Source of the DNA: G965229605 sp965229605
GTDB taxonomy: Bacteria; Pseudomonadota; Alphaproteobacteria; CBDDJK01
Reading direction: 5' to 3'
Length of the DNA: 64,000 nucleotides
NCBI GenBank assembly: GCA_965229605.1
Contig: OZ245892.1
Location: 496,001-560,000 of the forward strand
Part shown: piece by piece, positions 16,761 through 24,741 of the stretch
Layout of the letters: each line of letters opens with the position of its first letter
Position numbering within the stretch: position 1 is the stretch's first letter
Position numbers and translations under genes: made by a program
The notes under the pieces: generated by a model
Database searches by the model: none
Told to the model about the DNA's origin: nothing
Seen by the model: the letters and a program-made list of their open reading frames with translations, nothing else

Positions 16761-17951
16761 TCATAGCTCGATATCAGGGGCTGAACAGGCCAGAGGCAAT
16801 AATTCCGGGGCCTCTTGCAGAACCTCGGCCAGAAAACCCTCCATCAATAAGGCGCGGGCTGCTTCCTCGGAAATGCCGCGTGTGCGCAAATAAAAAATCT
16901 GCATCGGATCAAGCTCTCCCGTGGTGGCACCATGCGCGCATTTGACCCGGTCCGTATAAATCTCCAGCGAGGGATAGGCATTGACCATGGCTTCATCAGA
17001 TAACAACAAGGCTTTGTGAGACTGGCCCGCATCCGTATCATTAGCCCCTTCAGCGATATATATTTTGCTTTGAAAGCTGGCTTGCCCCTTGTCCGAAGCA
17101 ATGGCGTGAAACGTTTGGCGACTGTAGGTCTGTCCAACCAGATGGCGCATGAGGATATCATAGTCACAGATCGCCGTGCCGTCCGTGCGATAGGCAGAAT
17201 AAAGATGCGCATTCGCGCCCGACCCGTTAAAATCAAATTCCATTTCCTGACGGGTAGAGCCGTTGTCTGATCCGAAATTATACCAGTCAAAGCGGCTGTT
17301 TTCTTCAAGCTGCACCATCATCCGGCTGGTCAGGCTGATATTTTTATCCAGCCGTCCAAGCCGTAGCCAGCGCACACTGGCGCCTTTTTCAAGATGAATG
17401 CGCAACCAGGGAAGAGCCCAAAAATCAGCGGCCCCTTCGCCATTAAAGCCATGATCACTGCCCCAGCTTTCAAAAACAGTGAGTTGGCTTTCTGCGCCGA
17501 TGTTCAGGTCAATGCAGCAGGCCCCGGCATTTGCGGTGCTTTCGTGGGCTTTAGCAATCTGGTCTTTGATAAAGGTAAAATCAAGCCAGAGCGGTTGTGT
17601 CGCAGATGTGCCTGGCGCACAGGAGACCGCCCAGTGATGATTGAAAAAATGATTGAATGCGGGCGCAAGCGGATAGGATTCATGTGCCGTGACGGATTCT
17701 TTCGCAGCTTCAAATTGAAGGCCATCCGTTGAAACGGGCAGGGCGGCTTGCTGCCCTTCCCTATCCCCGGACATATTTATAATGGATAAACGCTGTGGCT
17801 CCGTCTTGCTGGCAAAAGGACAAGAGGCCAGTGCTCCTGCCATTCCCGCATCAGCGGAAACCGGCTGCCAGTCTGGACGATCAAGCGATTTTAAATCGGT
17901 ATAACGCCAGTTCTCGCGGCGATGAAGCTGGGGCGGAATAAAAGATGTCAT
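16761..17951 (-). CDS. sufD: Fe-S cluster assembly scaffold subunit SufD
   Basis: 396 residues of the SufB/SufD beta-helix family. The N-terminus is short and helical with RRENWRYTDLKSL, typical of SufD. The central region is repetitive beta strand, and the C-terminus has the conserved 'VKCAHGATTGELDPMQIFYLRTRGISEEAARALLMEGF' region (quoted in part; Cys and His near 345-350 are cluster-related in this family). SufD pairs with SufB on a SufC dimer to form the SufBC2D scaffold. It lies between sufC (14-base gap) and sufS (4-base gap). Confidence 0.92.
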   Translation of the reverse strand: MTSFIPPQLHRRENWRYTDLKSLDRPDWQPVSADAGMAGALASCPFASKTEPQRLSIINMSGDREGQQAALPVSTDGLQFEAAKESVTAHESYPLAPAFNHFFNHHWAVSCAPGTSATQPLWLDFTFIKDQIAKAHESTANAGACCIDLNIGAESQLTVFESWGSDHGFNGEGAADFWALPWLRIHLEKGASVRWLRLGRLDKNISLTSRMMVQLEENSRFDWYNFGSDNGSTRQEMEFDFNGSGANAHLYSAYRTDGTAICDYDILMRHLVGQTYSRQTFHAIASDKGQASFQSKIYIAEGANDTDAGQSHKALLLSDEAMVNAYPSLEIYTDRVKCAHGATTGELDPMQIFYLRTRGISEEAARALLMEGFLAEVLQEAPELLPLACSAPDIEL

Positions 17952-17965
17952 GCCTCACTCCACCT

Positions 17966-18727
17966 TTACGCCGCAGCTTCAAAGGGGGCATAGCCCTCTT
18001 TTTCAAGCTGCTTTGCCAGGTCCTTGTCTCCAGAAGCAACAATGCGCCCACCCACCATCACATGCACATAATCCGGCACAATATAATCCAGCAAACGCTG
18101 ATAATGCGTGATCATTAAAAAACTGCGCTCTGGCCCGCGCATCCGGTTGACCCCATCAGCAACCAGCTTCATGGCATCAATATCCAGACCCGAATCGGTT
18201 TCATCCATAATCGCCAGATCAGGCTGTAAAAGCTGCATTTGCAAAATTTCATTGCGCTTTTTCTCGCCTCCCGAAAAGCCGGTATTGACCGGCCTTTTTA
18301 GCATTTTATCCTCAATGCCCAGATCATTAGCCGCTTTTCTTAACAATTTCACAAATTCAATCGCATCATAATCATCCTCGCCATTTGCCTGTCGGTGCGC
18401 GTTAATCGCCTGGCGCAAAAAATTATGATTGGACACACCCGGAATCTCGACCGGATATTGAAAGGCCAAAAATAAGCCAGCCTGTGCGCGCTCTTCGGCC
18501 TCCATCTCCAGCAGGTCCATGCCTTTAAAAGTCATGGTGCCTTTCTCGACAGAATAATTGTCTCGCCCGGCCAGCAAATAAGATAAAGTCGATTTACCCG
18601 TCCCATTCGGCCCCATAATCGCGTGAACACTGCCGCGCTCAATCTGCAAGCTGAAATCCTTTAAAATCCCGGTGGCAGTATCGGTCCCGCCGGTTAAATT
18701 TTGTACATCAAGCAGAATATCGCTCAT
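17966..18727 (-). CDS. sufC: Fe-S assembly ATPase SufC
   Basis: 253 residues, a single ABC-type ATPase domain. Walker A is GPNGTGKST near 39-47, the ABC signature is FSGGEKKRNEIL near 149-160, and Walker B is LAIMDETDSGLD, in which the D-E-T-D-S-G-L-D string is characteristic of SufC. Its ATP hydrolysis drives conformational change in SufB-SufD during cluster assembly. The start codon overlaps the sufB stop (ATGA), so the two genes are translationally coupled. Confidence 0.95.
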   Translation of the reverse strand: MSDILLDVQNLTGGTDTATGILKDFSLQIERGSVHAIMGPNGTGKSTLSYLLAGRDNYSVEKGTMTFKGMDLLEMEAEERAQAGLFLAFQYPVEIPGVSNHNFLRQAINAHRQANGEDDYDAIEFVKLLRKAANDLGIEDKMLKRPVNTGFSGGEKKRNEILQMQLLQPDLAIMDETDSGLDIDAMKLVADGVNRMRGPERSFLMITHYQRLLDYIVPDYVHVMVGGRIVASGDKDLAKQLEKEGYAPFEAAA

Positions 18728-20214
18728 CCAACTGATCCTTCCAGTGACAAACCAACAAGTTTTTGGGCTTCAACCGCAAATTCCATCGGCAGCGTTTGCA
18801 TGACCTCGCGGCAAAATCCATTGACAATCAAGGCCACAGCTTCTTCCGGCGGAATGCCGCGCTGACGGCAATAGAACAACTGATCCTCACTGATTCGGCT
18901 GGCGGTGGCCTCATGTTCGGTGATTGCGCGCGGGTGACGGCTTTCAATCGTGGGAAAGGTATGCGCTCCGCATAAATCGCCAATCAGCAGCGAATCACAT
19001 TGGGTGAAATTGCGTGCGCCATCGGCTTTGGCCCCGATTCGCACCAAACCGCGATAGGTCTGATCCGACTGACCAGCAGAAATACCTTTGGATATAATCC
19101 GGGAGCGCGTATTGCGCCCGATATGAATCATCTTGGTGCCAGTATCTGCCTGCTGACGGTTATTGGTGATGGCGACCGAATAAAACTCACCGACCGAGCC
19201 TTCGCCCTGCAAAATACAGGAAGGATATTTCCAGGTAATCGCTGATCCGGTCTCAACCTGTGTCCATGAAATCTTGGAATTGCGCCCCCGTGCGGCTCCG
19301 CGCTTGGTGACGAAATTAAAGATACCGCCTTGTCCGTCCTCATCGCCGGGATACCAATTTTGCACCGTTGAATATTTGATCTCGGCCTCATCCAGGGCAA
19401 CCAGCTCAACCACGGCGGCATGAAGCTGATTCTCATCGCGCATCGGGGCCGTGCAGCCTTCCAGATAAGATACATAAGACCCTTCATCTGCAATGATCAA
19501 GGTCCGCTCAAACTGACCCGTATTTGCCGCATTGATCCTGAAATAGGTGGAAAGCTCCATCGGACAGCGCACACCCTTTGGAATATAAACGAAACTGCCA
19601 TCCGAAAAGACAGCACTGTTTAAACAAGCATGCTTATTGTCACGATAAGGCACAACGCTGCCAAGATATTTCCGCACCAACTCAGGATGGTCTTTGACGG
19701 CTTCGGAAAAAGAACAAAAGATAATGCCCTGATCTGCCAATGTCTTGCGATAGGTTGTCGCGACGGAGACCGAATCAAAAACCGCATCAACCGCCACCAG
19801 TGGTGCTCCGGCAACACCCGCCAGCACTTCTTGCTCTTTTAAGGGAATACCAAGTTTTTCATAGGCTTCCAGAAGCTTGGGATCAACTTCGTCCAGCGAC
19901 TTTGGCTGTTCTTTGGTTTTCGGTGCGGCGTAATAATGGAGGTCCTGATAGTCAATCAAGGGGACATTTGGTTTTTGCCAAGTTGGCTCTTTCATTTTAA
20001 GCCAGGCACGATAGGCTTTAAGCCGCCATTCGGTCAGCCATTCCGGTTCTTGTTTGCGCTTTGAGATCAGCCGGACGATGTCCTCGTTTAAGCCTTTAGG
20101 CGCAAATTCGGTATCAATAGAGGTTTCAAATCCATATTTATATTTATCAAGGGCTGAAACCAGCTCATCTTGAATAACGGGTGCTTCAAAGGGTTCGGGC
20201 GCAAAACCGGTCAT
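18724..20214 (-). CDS. sufB: Fe-S cluster assembly scaffold subunit SufB
   Basis: 496 residues, the main scaffold of the SUF system. Recognisable segments are the N-terminal 'YKYGFETSIDTEFAPKGL', the central 'YIPKGVRCPMELSTYFRINA' and 'ISYLEGCTAP'-like cysteine loop (here SYLEGCTAPMRDENQLHAAVVE), and the C-terminal 'IESRHPRAITEHEATASRI' with conserved His and Glu. The last of these is followed by 'EDQLFYCRQRGI'. The length is typical. It is the first structural gene after the Rrf2 regulator, whose stop codon overlaps its ATG (ATGA). Confidence 0.95.
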   Translation of the reverse strand: MTGFAPEPFEAPVIQDELVSALDKYKYGFETSIDTEFAPKGLNEDIVRLISKRKQEPEWLTEWRLKAYRAWLKMKEPTWQKPNVPLIDYQDLHYYAAPKTKEQPKSLDEVDPKLLEAYEKLGIPLKEQEVLAGVAGAPLVAVDAVFDSVSVATTYRKTLADQGIIFCSFSEAVKDHPELVRKYLGSVVPYRDNKHACLNSAVFSDGSFVYIPKGVRCPMELSTYFRINAANTGQFERTLIIADEGSYVSYLEGCTAPMRDENQLHAAVVELVALDEAEIKYSTVQNWYPGDEDGQGGIFNFVTKRGAARGRNSKISWTQVETGSAITWKYPSCILQGEGSVGEFYSVAITNNRQQADTGTKMIHIGRNTRSRIISKGISAGQSDQTYRGLVRIGAKADGARNFTQCDSLLIGDLCGAHTFPTIESRHPRAITEHEATASRISEDQLFYCRQRGIPPEEAVALIVNGFCREVMQTLPMEFAVEAQKLVGLSLEGSVG

Positions 20215-20678
20215 AAGGGCGAACTTTCAAGAAAGGAATGATCAGAAGCAGGCTGTTCTGTTGAAAAGGAAGGTGGAGACTGGATCATGGAGGCCAGCGT
20301 GACGTTTCGCAAGGCATTTTCGACGGCATCATTGACGGGTTGCCAGCGGCCATTGAGGGGGCAGAGTTTCTGGCAGGCGCAGTCTTCGTCAGAGCCTTCG
20401 ACACAGGCGGTTAGCATGACGGGGCCGTCAATAGCCGTAATCACGTCAAAGATGGAAAGCGTGTGAGAGGACCGGACAAGCCGGTAGCCACCATATGCGC
20501 CGCGTTGGGAGACAAGAATCTTGGCCCGGGTCAGAGCTTTCAATATTTTGGCGACAACGGGTTGAGGCAAAAGGACTGCTTCGGCAAGTTCTTGTGCGGT
20601 TAGCTGATCGGCAGGATCAAGCTCGATACGCGCGAGCAGGACAATCGCATAATCTGTCATTCGGCTGAGTTTCAGCAT
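20211..20678 (-). CDS. Rrf2-family Fe-S-sensing regulator of the suf operon
   Basis: 155 residues. The N-terminal winged helix (LSRMTDYAIVLLARI; LLPQPVVAKILKALTRAKIL; RGAYGGYRL) is the Rrf2/IscR DNA-binding domain. Cys92, Cys100 or Cys102, and Cys106 (CVEGSDEDCACQKLC) match the arrangement that binds a labile Fe-S cluster in IscR-type sensors. It opens the suf operon, with an ATGA overlap to sufB, and very likely represses it when clusters are plentiful. A promoter and a perfect inverted repeat lie just upstream and are the obvious operator. The name could be iscR or sufR by function; I give no symbol because family assignment to one of these needs a tree. Confidence 0.9.
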   Translation of the reverse strand: MLKLSRMTDYAIVLLARIELDPADQLTAQELAEAVLLPQPVVAKILKALTRAKILVSQRGAYGGYRLVRSSHTLSIFDVITAIDGPVMLTACVEGSDEDCACQKLCPLNGRWQPVNDAVENALRNVTLASMIQSPPSFSTEQPASDHSFLESSPL

Positions 20679-20756
20679 ATCCGGATTATTCCTTTTATCT
20701 TTAATAGAGCCTGATTATGGTGCAAATTTGATCTATGCGCGAAATGCGATTTAAAT

Positions 20757-20773
20757 AGGACTAGAATAGTCCT
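20757..20773 (-). promoter_or_regulatory. Inverted-repeat operator of the suf operon
   Basis: Exact arms AGGACTA and TAGTCCT around a 3-base centre (17 bp). It lies just downstream of the predicted -10 element and about 80 bases before the Rrf2 start codon. The position around the expected transcription start suits repression by the Rrf2 protein itself. The assignment is inferred from position and symmetry only. Confidence 0.6.
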
Positions 20774-20781
20774 CTTTCTGG

Positions 20782-20810
20782 TATTTAGAATTAACGCCAG
20801 TCAATGTCAA
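20782..20810 (-). promoter_or_regulatory. Predicted suf operon promoter
   Basis: On the minus strand TTGACA (20805-20810) is followed after 17 bases by TAAATA (20782-20787). The -35 is a full consensus and the -10 is weak. The -35 overlaps the stop codon of the upstream aminotransferase gene. The inverted-repeat operator begins about 8 bases downstream of the -10. Confidence 0.45.
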
Positions 20811-21667
20811 GCCCACTTGCGATCAGCATGTTCTAAATAGGCCTGTTGCAGTTTGGCAGAGACGGGGCCTGGTTTGCCGTCCTGGATGATATGTCCGTCG
20901 ATTGCGCGCACGGGTTTGACCAGCAAGGAGGCTCCGGTGATAAAGACTTCTTTTGCGTTCAAGGCTTCGTCCAGCGAGAAGGGCCGGATATCAAGCGGCA
21001 GTCCGATTGATTTTGCGATATCTGCAAGTGTGCCGCGGGTGATTCCTGCCAGGATCAGGCCATTTGTTGGATAGGTCACCAGCTGGCCGGAGTCGCTGAC
21101 AATCCAGGCCGAGGAAGAAGCACCTTCTCTGACAAAATTATCTTTATCCAGTAGCCAGGCTTCGATGGCACCTGCTTCTGTGGCTTTGGTTTTCGCCATG
21201 CAGTTAGGCAGAAGATTCAAGGATTTAATATCAGGTCTTGCCCAGCGTTGATCGGGCTGCGTGATGATATCGACTCCTGTTGTCGGGTGCGGGCTTCGGT
21301 TAAGGCCACCGGCCTGGCTGGTCATGACCAGCACTGATCCGACCGAGGGGTTGGGGAAAGCATGGTTGCGCGGGGCAACCCCGCGTGTGACTTGCAGATA
21401 TAAAAGGCCGGTTGTCAGGCGATTCCGGCGCATCAGTTCTTGGGCTTTTTGAATAAGGACAGCGCGTGGCATCGGCCAGTCTATGCTGATTTCGTTCAAA
21501 GAAAAGGCCAGCCGGTCTAAATGGGCGCGGCAGTCAATGGGCGCGCCGTCCAGCAAAGGGATGACTTCATAAACACCATCGCCGAATTGATAGCCCCGGT
21601 CTTCGATATGCACGACAGCCTGATCGTGAGGGACAAAGCGGGAACTGACATAAGCAAAGCGTGGCAT
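20807..21667 (-). CDS. dat: D-amino-acid aminotransferase (class IV)
   Basis: 286 residues of the PLP class IV aminotransferase family (BCAT/D-AAT/ADC lyase). The N-terminus has the hallmark VHIEDRGYQFGDGVYEVIPL. The PLP lysine lies in DIKSLNLLPN (about residue 145), and EGASSSAWIV and LAGITRGTL are the phosphate-binding and cofactor loops. The sequence around DRGYQFGDGVYEV and the SLNLLPN motif are those of D-alanine aminotransferases, which supply D-Glu and D-Ala for the cell wall. Branched-chain aminotransferase is less likely given the short length and these motifs. It follows the FliL-like gene by 44 bases and ends inside the suf promoter. Confidence 0.82.
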   Translation of the reverse strand: MPRFAYVSSRFVPHDQAVVHIEDRGYQFGDGVYEVIPLLDGAPIDCRAHLDRLAFSLNEISIDWPMPRAVLIQKAQELMRRNRLTTGLLYLQVTRGVAPRNHAFPNPSVGSVLVMTSQAGGLNRSPHPTTGVDIITQPDQRWARPDIKSLNLLPNCMAKTKATEAGAIEAWLLDKDNFVREGASSSAWIVSDSGQLVTYPTNGLILAGITRGTLADIAKSIGLPLDIRPFSLDEALNAKEVFITGASLLVKPVRAIDGHIIQDGKPGPVSAKLQQAYLEHADRKWA

Positions 21668-21711
21668 GAGGATTCCGTTATGTAGTAGGAAAGAAAATAA
21701 GGGACAATAAT

Positions 21712-22140
21712 CTATTGTCGTCGTCGTCGTTCAAAAGCGCCTTCAAAGATGATATCCTGGACTTTGTCTTCGCCGAGGATACGCAGGGTTGCCGAGCGCA
21801 GCCGTGCTTTGATTTCGCGTCCGCTGAGGGGTTGATCAAGCTGGACATATGAGAAATAGTCATAAAGCTCGACCAGATAGGCATCCATCAGTTTAGGCAT
21901 GGAGGAGCGTGTTTCCTGTTTACGATCAGCATCAATATGCATAAGGGCGAGGCGGACCATGACCATTTTGGTTACCTTGTCGCCGCGAATAACCGGGATA
22001 TTGAAAGGCTCCAGCGGTTCCAGCGGATCAAAGCTGATAATTTCTTCGGAATCTGTAAGGAATAGAAACCATATCAGTCCGGCGAGAACGATTGCTGCCC
22101 CGACGCCGGAAAGCGCATAGATAAGAAGTTTTTTAGTCAT
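21712..22140 (-). CDS. FliL-like single-pass membrane protein
   Basis: 142 residues: a short cytoplasmic start (MTKKLL), one membrane helix at about 5-28, then a periplasmic domain. The periplasmic part has the strand and helix order of FliL (VTKMVMVRLALMHID, then a helix PKLMDAYLVELYDYFSYV, then GREIKARLRSATLRIL and VQDIIFEGAF), and ends in a basic run. FliL associates with the flagellar stator and basal body. No other flagellar gene is adjacent, although flbT lies 29 kb away, so it may be a paralogue of the main fliL. It sits between cobL and dat on the same strand, with gaps of 31 and 44 bases. Confidence 0.6.
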   Translation of the reverse strand: MTKKLLIYALSGVGAAIVLAGLIWFLFLTDSEEIISFDPLEPLEPFNIPVIRGDKVTKMVMVRLALMHIDADRKQETRSSMPKLMDAYLVELYDYFSYVQLDQPLSGREIKARLRSATLRILGEDKVQDIIFEGAFERRRRQ

Positions 22141-22171
22141 TGGCCATTTTTTCGGTTTATCCTGATGGTCT

Positions 22172-23437
22172 TTATAAGATAACGGCCCACTGCGTCAATG
22201 GATAGGCGGCTTTCCAGACCTGTCTGGTGCCAAGCGGTGCCGAGTCTGAAAGCTCGATTCGCCGTAGAGTTCCGCCTTTCTTTTGGTGTGATTGTTGTAA
22301 AAGAGATTGTGTATCCAGCGTTACGGCATTAGCGACCAGCCGAGTTCCGGCGGGCAGAATAGACAAAAGCCTTTGTAGAAGTGGTTCATCGAGTCCGCCG
22401 CCGATAAAGACGCAGTCGGGCAGGCGCGAGAAGTTGTTGGGGGTTTTCAAGGCCTCGTAAGCATCTGCGCAGATAACCTGAAGCCGGTCCACGCCAAGCT
22501 GTTCGGCATTGGCGGTTAGTCGAGCCGCACGGTCAGGGTCGCGTTCAACGGCAGAGGCTGTATTGGCCGGATGAGACAGCAGCCATTCAATTGCGATTGA
22601 GCCAGAGCCTGCCCCGATATCCCATAAATAGTCGCCGGGTTTTGCCGCCAGAGCCGAAAGGGTCAGCGCGCGCACGGGCTGTTTGGTGATTTGTCCATCA
22701 TGGTCAAAGAAGGAATCGGGAATACCACTTGTTGTCGGGACAACCGCCCCGTTTCCATTTACCTCAATGCCGACCAGAACCGGGGCTTCAATATTTTTTA
22801 TGGCCGTTGATTTGGTGTGAAAATCTTTTGCGCTTCGCGATGAAACATGGGCGCAAGGCCCGCCAAGCCGTTGCAGGATATGAAGGATACTAGGCCCAAA
22901 TCCTGTTTCTTGAAGATAAGTCGCCAGCTTTCCGACCGCTTCGGCATCACGCAAAAGGACCAGAATATTCTGGCCCGGCGCAAGGCAAGGGCGCAGACGG
23001 GTTAAGGGGGCAGCATGAAGGCCAAGCACAGGGGTTTTTTCAAGCGGCCAGCCCAGATGCGCCCCGGCCAGAGCAACGCAGGATAGCGCAGAAAAGGCTT
23101 GCCATTCTTCTGGTTTGAAATGTTCGGCAATGCGGGTGCCAATGCCGTGGAAAAACGGATCGCCAGAGGCCAGAACACTGACTGGTCCGGGTCTTTTTGT
23201 TTCCAGAAAGCGCATCCAGTCGCCATAGGAATCGGGCCAGCAGGCGGTGGGCGTGGACAGTCCGGCAACCAGCGACAGATGGCGCGGCGCCCCAATAATC
23301 AGGCTGGAAGCTTCAAGGGACTGACGGCTTTCACGCGATAATCCGTCGAGGCCGTCTTCGCCAATCCCGACGATGGTTATCCATGGAGAGTCTGCCCTGT
23401 CTGAATCTGGGGATGAATCTATAGTATTGTTTATCAT
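22172..23437 (-). CDS. cobL: Bifunctional precorrin-6Y methyltransferase/decarboxylase CobL (CbiE-CbiT)
   Basis: 421 residues covering both activities needed at the precorrin-6Y stage of aerobic cobalamin synthesis. Residues about 18-215 form the tetrapyrrole methylase domain (CbiE), with ITIVGIGEDGLDGLS and VLASGDPFFHGIG. Residues about 240-420 form a Rossmann methyltransferase (CbiT), with LWDIGAGSGSIAIEWL and later FIGGGLDEPLL. CobL methylates C5 and C15 and removes the acetate carboxyl at C12. The rest of the cob pathway is not in the window except the divergently transcribed cobD, 79 bases away. Confidence 0.92.
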   Translation of the reverse strand: MINNTIDSSPDSDRADSPWITIVGIGEDGLDGLSRESRQSLEASSLIIGAPRHLSLVAGLSTPTACWPDSYGDWMRFLETKRPGPVSVLASGDPFFHGIGTRIAEHFKPEEWQAFSALSCVALAGAHLGWPLEKTPVLGLHAAPLTRLRPCLAPGQNILVLLRDAEAVGKLATYLQETGFGPSILHILQRLGGPCAHVSSRSAKDFHTKSTAIKNIEAPVLVGIEVNGNGAVVPTTSGIPDSFFDHDGQITKQPVRALTLSALAAKPGDYLWDIGAGSGSIAIEWLLSHPANTASAVERDPDRAARLTANAEQLGVDRLQVICADAYEALKTPNNFSRLPDCVFIGGGLDEPLLQRLLSILPAGTRLVANAVTLDTQSLLQQSHQKKGGTLRRIELSDSAPLGTRQVWKAAYPLTQWAVIL

Positions 23438-23516
23438 GTCTGTTTTGATTTATGAAAGCCCTGTTCGCCATCTGCTAGAGCACTTGCCGCTATAGCATAT
23501 TGAAAGGCTTCGGGCT

Positions 23517-24674
23517 ATGACATGTTTTTCAACCAGAGAAACCGGGACCGGGTTTTCAGATAGTTATGCTCATGGTGGCAATCTTGATGCGGCGGTGAAA
23601 CACTATGGCGGCGATGCCCGCGACTGGATTGATCTTTCAACCGGGATTAACCGGTCCGCCTATCCGTTAAAAGACATCCCGGCCTGGCAGGAGGAAGCTG
23701 CTTTTTGTTCCCTGCCAACCCGCCAGCTTGTCCAGGAGGTTGAAGCTGCCGCCCAGGCCACCTATCAGACCAAAGCCCCGATTACTGCCATGGCGGGGGT
23801 GCAAGCCGTAATCCAGGGCCTTCCTTCCTTGCTCTTGCGGGCTTTAAAGCAACCACTTCAAGTAAAGATTCTGGGCCCGACCTATGGCGAATATCACCAG
23901 CAATTTTCTCAGGCTGGCTGGCCGGTTGAAACTGTCCCCGCGCTGGAAGCCCTGGCGCAAAATTCGTCTCAACTAGAAAATAAGCAGCCAGAAAAGGGGA
24001 CGGTTGCTATTGTGGTTAATCCCAATAATCCCGATGGACGGTTGATTTCCCCGCAGGATTTATGGGACCTTGCCGCGCATGTGCAGCTGTTGATTATTGA
24101 TGAAAGTTTTGCTGACCCGCATCCCGGGCTATCGCTGGCCCCCTGGCTTAACCCGCCCATGACTTATGATTGGCAAGATAATACTGGTCAGGGTCGCCTG
24201 CTTGTCTTGCGCTCGTTTGGGAAATTCTATGGATTGGCCGGATTGCGTCTTGGCTTTGCACTGGGGGACCCGGCACTGGTTGCTGGCTTGCGTGCGCAAG
24301 CCGGGGCCTGGGCGGTGTCCAGCCCGGCACTGGTTGCCGGACTGGCCGCTTTAAAAAACCCGGCCTGGCGGCAGCGCACAATCCGCACCCTTAAAGAAAA
24401 TCGCCGCCGTCTTGACCAACTGGCCCGGGCGGCTGGCTTTCAGGCGATTGGACAGGCTTCCCTGTTTGGCCTGTATGAAACCGCCAATGCCACGCAGGTG
24501 CAAGAGCAGCTGGCCCGCTATCATATCTGGAGCCGGTCCTTCACAACAAGCGGGCCAAACGCCCAACCCGGCGGGCGGTTGCGCCTTGGCTTGCCTGCTG
24601 GAAAGGATGAATGGCAACGTCTGGCTCAAGCTCTTGATGTTGCTTTGGATGTCACATCGTCTGCTTTTCGTTGA
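23517..24674 (+). CDS. cobD: L-threonine-O-3-phosphate decarboxylase (CobD/CobC)
   Basis: 385 residues of the PLP class I/II aminotransferase fold. The start HGGNLDAAVKHYGG, followed by WIDLSTGINRSAYP, is characteristic of the cobalamin-pathway decarboxylase (Salmonella CobD, Pseudomonas denitrificans CobC). It makes (R)-1-amino-2-propanol phosphate for the nucleotide loop. VNPNNPDGR, the cofactor Asp in IIDESFAD and the PLP lysine in LRSFGKFYGLAGLRLG are all present. It is divergent from cobL with a 79-base intergenic region that is too short for a full cobalamin riboswitch. Histidinol-phosphate aminotransferase is the nearest alternative, but the N-terminus argues against it. Confidence 0.88.
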   Translation: MTCFSTRETGTGFSDSYAHGGNLDAAVKHYGGDARDWIDLSTGINRSAYPLKDIPAWQEEAAFCSLPTRQLVQEVEAAAQATYQTKAPITAMAGVQAVIQGLPSLLLRALKQPLQVKILGPTYGEYHQQFSQAGWPVETVPALEALAQNSSQLENKQPEKGTVAIVVNPNNPDGRLISPQDLWDLAAHVQLLIIDESFADPHPGLSLAPWLNPPMTYDWQDNTGQGRLLVLRSFGKFYGLAGLRLGFALGDPALVAGLRAQAGAWAVSSPALVAGLAALKNPAWRQRTIRTLKENRRRLDQLARAAGFQAIGQASLFGLYETANATQVQEQLARYHIWSRSFTTSGPNAQPGGRLRLGLPAGKDEWQRLAQALDVALDVTSSAFR

Positions 24675-24741
24675 CTATGGTGTGAAAGTCACTCATTTTA
24701 AAAATCACATCTATAGGGCATTTTTCGGGGAGTAAAATCTG

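Noticed and set aside
23438..23516. Cobalamin riboswitch between cobL and cobD
   Set aside because: 79 bases is too short for the roughly 200-base element, and no B12-box-like sequence was recognised.
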